Source of the DNA: Topomyia yanbarensis
Taxonomy: Eukaryota; Arthropoda; Insecta; Diptera; Culicidae
Assembly (NCBI RefSeq): GCF_030247195.1
Contig: NC_080672.1
Coordinates: 368,644,271-368,708,270 of the forward strand
Length of the DNA: 64,000 bases
Reading direction: 5' to 3'
Shown: positions 32,536 through 43,500 of the stretch, piece after piece
Layout of the letters: every line of letters starts with the position of its first letter
Position numbering within the stretch: the stretch's first letter is position 1
Position numbers and translations under genes: made by a program
The notes under the pieces: model-generated
Told to the model about the DNA's origin: nothing
Database searches by the model: none
Seen by the model: only the letters and a program-made list of their open reading frames with translations

Positions 32536-34108
32536 TCTCTCATATACACTCACAATCTCTCTCATTCTAAACGTACAAACGCTCGCGGCCTTCGCGACAA
32601 CACAAAGCTGGTCACAAACGCGAACATGCAATTACAATTCTTTACGGCCATGATCTCGTCAACATCACAACACTCCGACAATGAAAATTTTAGCACCTAT
32701 AAATTTACAAACGCAATCACACAGCTCGCGCGATCACGAATCGGTCACGACCGGAAGTCTCTACCCTCAATCTTAGCAGCCTGGGCTCATGCTTTCAGTT
32801 CGACCAATAAAAAAATGACGCTCATATTCACTAGACAACACGTTCTATGGCGACATAACCGGGAACTTTAATGAAATGAGAGAACTCTTTCTCTTCTAGC
32901 ATCTGAACCATACACTAAAAATTAAGTATCAGATTCACGGTTCGCCCGCGATCATTCAAAAACACGAGAGTATGCAAATGGCCACACGGTTATAAAAACT
33001 AATTTACACGCGAAGTTACATACACGATAGCACACGCGACAAAAACGTTAATATACAAACGCTCGAGTCCTTCGCGAACATCCAGGCACACCTTGGCCCG
33101 CGATCTCGCAAACAGGATAACACCGCGATGACTAAGTGAACGTTTTGGCAATTATAAAATCACAAACGCAGTCTCAGGAGTGAATCTACAAACAGCCGTG
33201 TTCGCGCGATCATTAATCGGTTACGTCCAGAAGCCCAATGCCTTCAGGTGGACCAAACAAGAAATGGCGCTCATATCCATGTTTCATTGCGACAAAAAAT
33301 CATACACGCGACAAACACGTTAACATACAAATGCTTGAGCCCTTCACGATCATCCACTCAACCTGCACCCGCGATCTCGCAAACAAGCGGGAACCTACAA
33401 ACTCCAGCGCTCGCACGATCATGAATCGGTCACTTCCGGAAGTCTCTATTTCTGATACCAGCAGTCTAGGTCCATGTCTTCTAATGGACCTATTAAAAAA
33501 AGATAGCTCTCTTATCCACTAGACAACGCGTGTCATGATGACATGACCTAGAACTCTAGTGATATGGAAGAACACACTTGCTAAGATTTAATGGTCACCG
33601 CAACATATTTATTTCGTGGACTTGTTGACTTTTCTCGGTGAAAATATTCATTTTTACCGAGAAAAGTCAACAAGTCCACGAAAAGAATTCACTTTCTTCT
33701 AGCATCTGAACCGTACACCGTAAATTAAGTATCAGATTCACGGTCCGCGCGCGATGATCCAGGAACACACGCGAATATGCGAAAGGACATACGGTTATAA
33801 ATAAGATTTTATACACGTTAGCACACGCGACATACAAACGCACACGCGATCGAACACGTTATCGTACAAACGCTCGAGCCCTTCGCGATGATACACGCGA
33901 TCCCAAAGTCTCTACTCTGGCACATATCTGAACCATACACTCAATATCACAATCAGAATCACGGTCCGCTAAAATTGGCCTGAAGCAGTGTTTTAATGGT
34001 TTATATTTCACGTCTCGTCTGCAATTGTAGTGAGTGATTCTGAAGGGGAACTCTTCCGAGATCCTCTACAGCTCCAGTAGGACAATCCTCGAAAAAACAG
34101 CTCTTAGC
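32536..34108. repeat. Repeat R, left arm (subrepeats of ~300-550 bp)
   Basis: At least four diverged subrepeats are marked by GCTCGAGCCCTTCGCGA-type words at about 32580, 33055, 33330 and 33865. They are joined by TAAGTATCAGATTCACGGT, CACACGCGACAAACACGTTA and TTCTAGCATCTGAACC. The segment ends (33995-34108) with a block, CGTCTCGTCTGCAATTGTAG followed by a TCCGAGATCCTCTACAGCTC stretch, that returns inverted at 48375-48480. Further inverted subrepeats are at 48500-48740 and 54400-55400. It encodes no recognised protein. Confidence 0.62.
33612..33683. repeat. Perfect 28-bp hairpin in repeat R
   Basis: Bases 33612-33639 pair perfectly with 33656-33683 around a 16-nt AT-rich loop. The neighbouring subrepeat at about 32880 lacks this structure, so the inverted copy is a local event. 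Confidence 0.9.
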
Positions 34109-34308
34109 TGTTGAGTAAAAGCGCATTTTTTATACTTTTGTTACAACCGCGTGTTGGTTTCGATCTAGATAAGTTTAAACTGATCTAGAACAGTTCCATC
34201 TTTTGACAGAAGCCTCCTAGTAAAAAAACAGGTCATAGGTTTCTTGTATAAAATTTATGTTGCATTTGGAAATCTTCATTAATGATGCTCATATTTAGAT
34301 TTTGACCT

Positions 34309-34640
34309 TTGCTCTTCAGATATCAAAATGGCATCCAACTACGAGGGGCAACAATTCTAAATTTTGTTCACTCATTGCGAAAATTCGAACTACATGTGCG
34401 CCGAGTAAGCGAAATCATTAAAGGTGGACAGCATTTTCATGTGGCAACCGAAAGGAGAAAGGTGACAGCCATATCGAAATTAGCGAATTTCGCTATGAAA
34501 TATTTGGTTTGGCAGGTTATCTGTACCTGTAGCTTGAAAAGTGGCATTTTCATTGCAAACGGAACCACCGACTGGAAAATTTACGTCAAGGAGTTTCCGG
34601 AAAAGGGCAACATTTCATTTTTTTGTTTTAAAGTAGTACC
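34309..34640 (+). pseudogene. Mariner-type transposase fragment
   Basis: The open frame contains KLANFAMKYLVWQVICTCSL, then KSGIFIANGTTDWKIYVKEF, which matches the segment between the first and second catalytic Asp of mosquito mariner transposases (compare MIWQAICSCGKRS...YLKEFLQK in the copy at 18556-19622). The similarity fades before the second catalytic Asp; neither catalytic Asp is recognisable here. The decayed fragment directly precedes a SINE. Confidence 0.68.
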
Positions 34641-34691
34641 AAAAAATTTAAAGTCGAAAACAATTATTCTAGGAGAAAAATGTGTACAAGT

Positions 34692-34812
34692 AGCGGCATA
34701 GCGTAGTTGGTAAATTGATTGCCTTGTACGCAGCTTACCTGGATTCGATTCCCAACCCCGCACTTAGGGTTAGAAATGTTTCCAAAAAGAGATTTTTCTA
34801 ACCCGAAAAAGA
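34692..34812 (+). mobile_element. tRNA-derived SINE (family 2), plus-strand copy
   Basis: The head reads GCATAGCGTAGTTGGTAAAT, with the A box, and the B box GGATTCGATTCCCAACCCC follows. The body GTTAGAAATGTTTCCAAAAA ends TTTTTCTAACCCGAAAAAG. This matches the minus-strand copy at 4780-4959, with the tail shortened. GTACAA occurs on both sides (about 34685 and 34813) as a possible target duplication. Confidence 0.75.
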
Positions 34813-34887
34813 GTACAAAACTTCGCAAACGGGAAGTTTTTTTAGACAGAACCAATTTTTTTTGTGTGTGAGAACGCAATACCTAAC

Positions 34888-35272
34888 ATAAAAGTTTGGT
34901 TTTTTTAGTGTTTCGGATTCTCCTCGTCAGTAACTAACATCAAATTAATGCTAGTTAGATAAGACTAAACCAGCACCAAATTGGCGCCAGTTCAACATTA
35001 AAATCAAAAAAGTGTCAGTGCATAGAACCAGGCGTTTGGGTATCATCCCAAAAGACGGTTTCTGTTCAATATGAACTTCTACGTTTACTACCGAGACATC
35101 ATTTGGTACCAGCCAGTTGTTTAAGCGTACACGCAAGACGTGCAACTTTTTGGATTTTAGTGTCTAATTGGCGTCAATTTGGTGCTGGTTTAGACTTATC
35201 TAACTAGCATTAAGTTGGTGTTAGTTACTGACGAGGTGAATTCGATACATTAAAAAGCCCAACTTTGCTGAG
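34888..35272. mobile_element. MITE with ~70-100-bp inverted ends
   Basis: The block at 34921-34988 (starting TCCTCGTCAGTAACTAACAT) returns inverted at 35170-35238, ending TTAGTTACTGACGAGG, with few differences. The outer parts (AGTGTTTCGGATT on the left, AATTCGATACATT on the right) also correspond loosely. A broken end of the same family lies at 46475-46535. It has no coding capacity. Confidence 0.8.
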
Positions 35273-35561
35273 AAAAAGAGACGAATGGCCCTAGGCAAAC
35301 CTATATAATTGAGAAAAAACAATGTGTACAAATACTGTGAGAAATTTCAACACTATTAATCCAATAGATTTTTAGTTAGGATATACACCGTGAAACAAGT
35401 TTTTTAGGAATCACTGACACTCACTAAATTTTTACAATTTAATTTTTTTTAAATATTGTTCAATTGATAAATTATTAAATGGAAATTGAAAGAATATAAT
35501 TGTACCACTAAAACATTTTTTCAACTGTTTTTACCGAATAATTCCAAGTCCCACTCCTACC
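35273..35561. other. Unassigned AT-rich DNA
   Basis: I see no feature here. Confidence 0.3.
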
Positions 35562-35565
35562 TTAA

Positions 35566-36052
35566 CCCTTTCACGCCCAACTTTTTTCCTTTAAAACGGT
35601 GATTTCAAGAAACTAGAAAAACCTTTTTTATAAAGGTAGGTGCTTTCCTTGCAGTGCTAGAAGCAGATCAATTTTTACCTTCCAATGCTCACTGCAATTT
35701 TCCTAGAATATTTACAATAGTTCAACTGTGTGGAAAACGTAGCCAAAAATAGTTTAAATTGATAAGTTTTATCAGTTTTCACTAGTATTGCAACATAACG
35801 AAGTTATATGAAAAAATCATTTTCCGTCGTCAACGTAAACGGTCCCTGGCAGCACTGCTCCATCGGAATTCATTCAGACTAATTGCAATAGCTTCAGTTC
35901 TAGAGCTGATCCTTGTAACGGTTAATATTCAAATTAAAGCCAATAGTCACATTTATTAGCCTTACTTGTTTTTGTGAGCAAATTTTGCATCAATCAAAAG
36001 TTATAGCTGTTTTAAAATATTGTTGTCCACAAACAACATGGGCATGAATGGG
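35566..36052. mobile_element. 487-bp TTAA MITE (second family)
   Basis: It is flanked by TTAA (35562-35565 and 36053-36056), starts CCCTTTCACGCCCA and ends TGGGCATGAATGGG. The ends are inverted with two mismatches. TTAA plus CCC ends suggest a piggyBac-type non-autonomous element unrelated in its interior to the 519-bp family. Confidence 0.82.
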
Positions 36053-36424
36053 TTAAGGATTGGGACCAGTGTCCGTGCGTAATTCTGATCTCATCTGTTT
36101 CGTTCTAACTACTCTATTTCCTAGAACAGTGGATTTCGACCTTTTTCGTATTACGAACCCCGAAATCACCCAGGATTGTTGCGGACCTTTGCGACATCGA
36201 TTATTATATTTTTTTTCATTTTTAACAAAACTCAAAGCGTTAGCGTAACTTAGCCGGAGAGCTTTCATGTTTTACATTATGTAAAAATAAAAAAATCTAA
36301 CACAAATATACTGCGGACCGGGGGGCTTGCGGATGCGCTTGAGAACCTTTTTCTTGGCGGTAATGCATTTGCTGTGTTGTCCATCATAACTTGAGTGTCC
36401 TCCCATATGCCTGCTCTCGCGTTT

Positions 36425-36600
36425 TCGTTGACGTCCAATGTCTTCAGGTGGACCAAACAAGAAATAGCGCTCATATCCACTAAATAACACGACGACAATG
36501 GCGAACAAAAATATCGAATTTATTCAGGCGACAAACACGTTAACATACAAATGCTTGAGCCCTTCGCGAACATCTACGCAACCTACCCCCATGTCTTAAT
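36425..36600. repeat. Repeat R fragment inside the hAT
   Basis: It contains CAGGTGGACCAAACAAGAAA, GCGCTCATATCCACTA and GCTTGAGCCCTTCGCGAA, matching the left arm of repeat R (33240-33350) in the same orientation. Confidence 0.65.
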
Positions 36601-37024
36601 CGGGACAGCTTTCATGATGTTCGAAGTCGGAAGTTCCTATGTGTTTCTTGGTCTTGCGGATTGCCGTTGTAAACCCGTGTCCATTGGTATTTATTGTGCT
36701 GGTTGTTGGTTTGGAGACACTAGACATGTTCGACATACAAAGCGCATCAGTTATTGATAGGCCAACTGATTGTGATTTATCAACATTTGTTGACTATTTT
36801 TCGGAATTGGGTGTAGTAGGTAATTTTACTTAGTGACTTCGAAGCGAAATTTTTCGAAATGTGCCATCTGGTTACAAAGCTGGCACGTAGGAATCTGAAC
36901 AGGGCAAGTGCACAGCGTTATTTGCCAACCGCAATTTAGCAACATGAACGCCATTGGGAATGACACTGAATTTTTTTCCTCAAGTATAGTTTGTAACGGG
37001 TTCCACTTCTCCGACATAAATCTT

Positions 37025-37252
37025 TTAAGGTTCAGTTGAACAAGAACGCCTCAAAAAGCGGCCATCTTTAAAAACGAAAAAAAGCAGTTTTCTCTAACAC
37101 CGTTGGAAAAATCTTCATGCAAATGAATCAATGTATTTGTAGAGTACTACTGATTGATTTTCATGAAGATTTTTCTAACGTTGTGAGAAGAAACTGCCTT
37201 TTTTCGTTTTCAAAGATGGCCACTTTTTGAGGCGTTCTCAGTTGAACCTTAA
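37025..37252. mobile_element. Foldback MITE ending in TTAA
   Basis: TTAAGGTTCAGTTGAAC on the left and GTTGAACCTTAA on the right enclose arms of about 90-100 bp. The arms share GAACGCCTCAAAAAG/CTTTTTGAGGCGTTC, GGCCATCTTT/AAAGATGGCC and CAGTTTTCTC/GAGAAGAAACTG. The loop is about 40 bp. It has no coding capacity. Confidence 0.82.
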
Positions 37253-37934
37253 TGTGTTCTGGTCTAATGCGCGGTGCTAGGTCCTGTAGGTGTACTTCAA
37301 TTTTATCGTCATCTATATATTGAGGATCTTGCTTTTAAACTTGATCTATACACAGTTTCTCGTGTGGTGTAACTGTAGGTAAGTCACTTCCTTGAGATTC
37401 AGCTTCGTTATCACTTTTAGTAATAGTTCAACAGTACATGACTGTAGGTCAAAGAGTATTTTGTTTAATGTCAATCGCGGAAAGACCCATTTGGCGGAAA
37501 GGGCCATTTGACCGAAACGGCCATTATGGTATGGTGAGAGGGATTACCTCGCCAGCTACTCCAATTAAGTATTCATGGATATCTTGGTCGCATTATCAAG
37601 CAGTACCTCAGCGATCGAATTTTCAGGGTAGGCATTGGAAGAAATCAACCAGACCTTTTTAATTTCACATGAAAGTATGCGTTGAAAGTGAAACTGCAAG
37701 CATACTGCCTGTATATTAGTTGACTTCCACTGACGTCTTCATTTGTGTTATTCAGAGTTTACTGTCAATTGAATAACACCTTCTGGTCATTTGACTTTTG
37801 TGTTTGTTTAGTTTTTATTGAAAACCAAACTCACATAAGCAGCTTATAGGAAGTGAATCACATTCAAATAAATACAAATTAGAGAGATTTTTAATAGAGT
37901 GTATCATATGGTTTAATTTTTTTTAATATGTTCG

Positions 37935-38150
37935 TAATGGAAACTGATAATTGAAGCAATTTTCAAAACCAAGATGACGACTTCCGGTTTCTAAAAAACA
38001 ATGAAAACTGTCATAAATTTGGGTATCATATGAAAGGTGGTGATACCTAAATTGATGATGGTTTTCACAGTTTTGTGGTAGCCGGAAGCCGTCGATTTCA
38101 AAATCATCAATTTTCGTCATCTACTGACCAGCTCCTTTAATATGATATCA
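37935..38150. repeat. Two head-to-head units of the 110-bp repeat
   Basis: One unit (ATGACGACTTCCGGTTTCTA, GGGTATCATATGAAAGGTGG) is followed immediately by an inverted unit (TTGATGATGGTTTTCACAGT, GTGGTAGCCGGAAGCCGTCG). Both match the units of the arrays at 17690-20280. Confidence 0.72.
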
Positions 38151-39355
38151 CATTTTTGGTTTTAAAATGAATTTAATCATCGATTTCCATTACCTATCAC
38201 TCATTTGAAAGCGAAGGCTATGAACTGAGCATCAGTTCAATAGCAATTGATGTGTTAAATGGAAATGAATGTTGCCACAGCCGACTGATTGTGCTTTCAG
38301 AAGTGTCTCACATACAGCTACATCATACGAGGCATGTAGTACTAATAACGTTCAACTTCTTAGCTGAGGCAGAAAGCTTCACAACGAACAACAATATGCA
38401 ACTCGACATCGAATACGAAAACGTCAAAACCAAGATGCCTGCAAATATGGACAATGATCTTACGGAAATTCACTTAAACGATTTTTTCACTTCGCACTAG
38501 TACGAATTATATTAAAAGATTCATGTCGAAAAATAACATCAATATTTTTTTAAATGTTTTTAGTTCAATTTGCGCACAAATAAATTATCTGAATAGCAGT
38601 GTTTCATATGTATACATAGCATTTACAGTTTTTGTACTCGGGCACGGAATTTCGAAAAACCTTTTTTTTTTCAGAATATGGGCTTTTAAATTTTTAGAAG
38701 CAGCAAAATTAATATGAAGGAAAGTTACAAACATGAGATGTTCATCAGCTATTCTCTAAAACTTTGCAAAAATATTCTTTGATATTAATTCAGACGATTG
38801 AAGCAAAAAATAATCGATTTTTTGAAACTGACTGACTACAGTTTGCTAGCAGTAATCTGGGTGTTATAAGCAATTAGCATCGTCTGAGTACAGGAAGGAC
38901 TTCCACCAGGAAAATAATAAACGATGGACATGGTTGCAATCTTGGTTCAAATCAACAATAATTGCTCGATTCGAGAAATGCTTAAACTTTTACAGACCAA
39001 CACGTTAATGAATTCAGGGATAATGTCTGTATTTTAATTGGGTTAAGAAAACTCTAAGCAATATTCTTTCTAGAATTTTGGAACTATCAATTTCTTGTTG
39101 GTTAGTGAAAAGTTTTTGTTTGAATCTGATATTTGATAGAATATATTTTAAACCCAATTTAGCGCTTCTAGTGAGTGCAATTACATGAAAATCCTCAGCT
39201 AATAACATTCGATTTAATACAGGCAAACAAAGCTAATAATCCCTTTCTTATATTTCCAGGTGAGTTCAATCAATATAATAACGAAATCTAATGCCAAAAT
39301 CGTAAGTACTAAAGACTACACAAACTAGCATCCTTTCATCGAGTATAAGAAAGTA
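38151..39355. other. Unassigned AT-rich DNA
   Basis: No gene or clear repeat boundary was recognised. Confidence 0.3.
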
Positions 39356-39955
39356 TTTTAATCTAAAAAATCTCAATGAACTCTAAAATCTGTCAAATTT
39401 GTGAAATCACATGCAAAATCTATAAAACCAGTAAAATCTGGAATATCTATAAAATGAGCAAAATCTGAAAATTTATAATATCTGTATAGTCTCCAAAAAG
39501 GTAAAATCTGAGATTTATATTATTTCTAGAAACTCATTAAATACTTTGAGTGTACAGAATCTGTTAAATTTGTCAGATTTTATAGATTAATCTGAAAACA
39601 AAAAAAAATTACGTAGTCTAAATTTGATAAATCTCTACTATCTGCAAAACTTGTGAAATCTATAGAATTTGTACAACATGTAAAATGTGTTGAATCCGTA
39701 TTATCTAAAATCTCTATGATAGCTAAATATCTAAAAACTGCAAAATCAATTTACATTAAAGAATCTACAAAACCTATAAAGCCGAGAACATCTGTAAAAC
39801 ATGAAATATTTGGAAGTCTGCAAGGTGTGTTAAATATTAATATTGCAAATATTCTAAATTTTTTAATATGTGCAAAATCTGGGAAACCAGTAGGACCCGG
39901 GGCTATTAAGATCGTAGAGATAATTTGGACCCCCTCGATTTTTCATAAAGCGTAA
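39356..39955. repeat. Highly degenerate outlier of the 9-bp minisatellite
   Basis: AAAATCT words recur at irregular multiples of about nine bases (for example AAAATCTATAAAACCAGTAA, AAATCTGGAATATCTATAAA). They are interrupted by many substitutions and indels. It is separated from the main array by about 580 bp of unrelated sequence (39956-40535). Confidence 0.65.
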
Positions 39956-40535
39956 AACTTTCTGACTGTAGTACATATTCGTGAAACCGCCATTCTATAA
40001 CATTAATTTTGACAGATGAGTCTCATTCTTTGCTTTTCTAGAAAGGAGATACAACGTGTTTCATTTTTTTCGCCAGCCTTATAACATAAATCATTATATT
40101 TTCAAGACGCTCACCACTTTTGTGCTAAATGGGCTTACGGTGCTATTCGGACCCTCTATTCCATCAACCACCGTTCAGCGGCTTGCGGCTACGCAGACGA
40201 CTGCACACGTTACAGCAATCAAAATACATAATGCGTTAATCGACGGCTGTGACTAACCAGATTAAGTTTTTGTAAGAAGTTTCTCCAATAAATATTTCAT
40301 AGGTCAACATAATTCCATTAAAAAAAATTAAATGACAGTCTGAGTTGCCCCGCAGAATTTTGCTTAGCGCTACCATGCAGTAGTGCAAATGAGTTTCTAT
40401 GGCATCAAAATGTAGCTGAAGTTTCAAACTAACAGTGAGGACCTTTGACCGATAATTTTTGTGACATTTATTCACCTAAAAGGGCGATTTGCTTAGGAAG
40501 GTCCGAATATCCCTGAGTTCAGCTACAATCTGTAA

Positions 40536-43500
40536 AATCTGCAACACACGCTAAATCGGTTGGATCAAAAAAATCTCTCAAACTTGTAAAATCTCTAAAC
40601 TCTTTAAAATCTCTAAAATATCCAAAATCTCTAAAATCTCTAAAAATCACTGAAATCACCGAAAATTCCGAAATCTTCAAAATCTGTAAATTGTTTTAAA
40701 TCTCTAAAATTTCAGAAATCTCTAATATCTTTATTATATTTAGGATCTCTAATGTCTCTAAAATCCTTGAAATCTCCAGAATCTCTAAAAATCTCTTAAA
40801 ATCTCTAAAAATGCTGAAATCTCTAAAATCTGTAAATTCTCCTAAATTCTAAAATCTCCAAATTCTCTAAAATCGTTAAAATTTCTAGGACCTTCAAAAT
40901 CTTAAATATCTCTAAAATCTAAAAATTCTGATTTCTCTGAAATCTCTAAATTCTCTTGGATCTCTAAAATCTCCAAAATCTCTAAAATCATAAAAATTTC
41001 TAGGATTTCTAAAATCTTTAAAATCTCTAAAATCTCTAAAATTTGTAAAATCCCTTGAATCTCTAAAATCTCTAAAAATTCTGATTTCTCTGAAGTCTCT
41101 AAATTCTCTTGAATCTCTAAAATCTTGAGAATTTCTAGGATTACTAAAATCTCTAAAATTTCTAAAATTTCTAAAATCTCTTAAATCCCTAAAATCTCTA
41201 AAATCTCTAAAGCTCTAAAATCCCTAAAAATCTCTGAAAATTCTAAAATCTTCAAAATTTGTAAATTCCTTTAAATCTCTAAAATTTCTGAAATCTCTAA
41301 TATCTTTAATATTTCAAGGATCTCTAATATCTCTAAAATCCCTGAAATCTCTAGAATCTCTAAAAAAGCTGATATTTTTAAAAGCTGCACATTCTCTTAA
41401 ATCTCAAAAATCTCCAAATTCTCTAAAATCGTTAAAATTTCTAAAACCTTTAAAATCTTAAAAATCTCTAAAATCTCTAAAGCCTCTAAAATCTCTAAAA
41501 TTTCCAAAATCTCTAAAATCTTGAATTTCTAGGATTTCTAAAATCTTTAAAATCTCTAAAATTTCTAAAATTTCTTGAATCTCTAAAATCTCTAAAAATT
41601 CTGATATCTCTGAAATCTCTAAATTCTCTTGAATCTCTAAAATCTCAAAAATCTCTAAAATCTTGAACATTTCTCGGTTTTCTAAAATCTCCAAATATTC
41701 TGAAATCTCTACTATCTGTAAAATCTTTAAAATATCAAGGATCTCCAAAATCTCTAAAAATTTTGAAATCTGAAATCTCGGAAAATTTCTAAAATTGTTA
41801 AAATCTCTAAAATCTATAAAATCTATAAAATCTATAAAATCTTTAAAATCTTTAAAATCTATAAAATCTATAAAATCTATAAAATCTATAAAATCTATAA
41901 AATCTATAAAATATATAAAATCTATAAAATCTATAAAATCTATAAATTCTATAAATTCTATAAAAACTATAAAACCTATAAAATCTATAAAATCTATAAA
42001 ATCTACAAACACTAAAAAATCTACAAAATCTATAAAATCTATACAATCTATAAAATCTATAAAATCTATAAAATCTATAAAATCTATAAAATCTATAAAA
42101 TCTATAAAATCTATAAAATCTATAAAATCTATAAAATCTATAAAATCTATAAAATCTATAAAATCTATAAAATCTATAAAATCTATAAAATCTATAAAAT
42201 CTATAAAATCTATAAAATCTATAAAATCTATAAAATCTATAAAATCTATAAAATCTATAAAATCTATAAAATCTATAAAATCTATAAAATCTATAAAATC
42301 TATAAAATCTGTAAAATCTATAAAATCTATAAAATCTATAAAATCCAATAAAATCTATAAGATCTATAAAATCTATAAAATCTATAAAAGCTATAAAATT
42401 TATAAAATCTATATAATCTATAAAATTTATAAAATCTATAAAATCTATAAAATTTATAAAATCTATAAAATCTATAAAAATAAAATCTATAAAATCTATA
42501 AAATCTATAAAATCTATAAAATCTATAAAATCTATAAAATCTATAAAATCTATAAAATCTATAAAATCTATAAAATCTATAAAATCCAATAAAATCTATA
42601 AGATCTATAAAATCTATAAAATCTATAAAATCTATAAAATCTATAAAATCTATAAAATCTATAAAATCTATAAAATCTATAAAATCTATAAAATCTATAA
42701 AATCTATAAAATCTTTAAAATCTTTAAAATCTATAAAATCTATAAAATCTATAAAATCTATAAAATCTATAAAATCTATAAAATATATAAAATCTATAAA
42801 ATCTATAAAATCTATAAATTCTATAAATTCTATAAAAACTATAAAACCTATAAAATCTATAAAATCTATAAAATCTACAAACACTAAAAAATCTACAAAA
42901 TCTATAAAATCTATACAATCTATAAAATCTATAAAATCTATAAAATCTATAAAATCTATAAAATCTATAAAATCTATAAAATCTATAAAATCTATAAAAT
43001 CTATAAAATCTATAAAATCTATAAAATCTATAAAATCTATAAAATCTATAAAATCTATAAAATCTATAAAATCTATAAAATCTATAAAATCTATAAAATC
43101 TATAAAATCTATAAAATCTATAAAATCTATAAAATCTATAAAATCTATAAAATCTATAAAATCTATAAAATCTATAAAATCTATAAAATCTATAAAATCT
43201 ATAAAATCTGTAAAATCTATAAAATCTATAAAATCTATAAAATCCAATAAAATCTATAAGATCTATAAAATCTATAAAATCTATAAAAGCTATAAAATTT
43301 ATAAAATCTATATAATCTATAAAATTTATAAAATCTATAAAATCTATAAAATTTATAAAATCTATAAAATCTATAAAAATAAAATCTATAAAATCTATAA
43401 AATCTATAAAATCTATAAAATCTATAAAATCTATAAAATCTATAAAATCTATAAAATCTATAAAATCTATAAAATCTATAAAATCCAATAAAATCTATAA

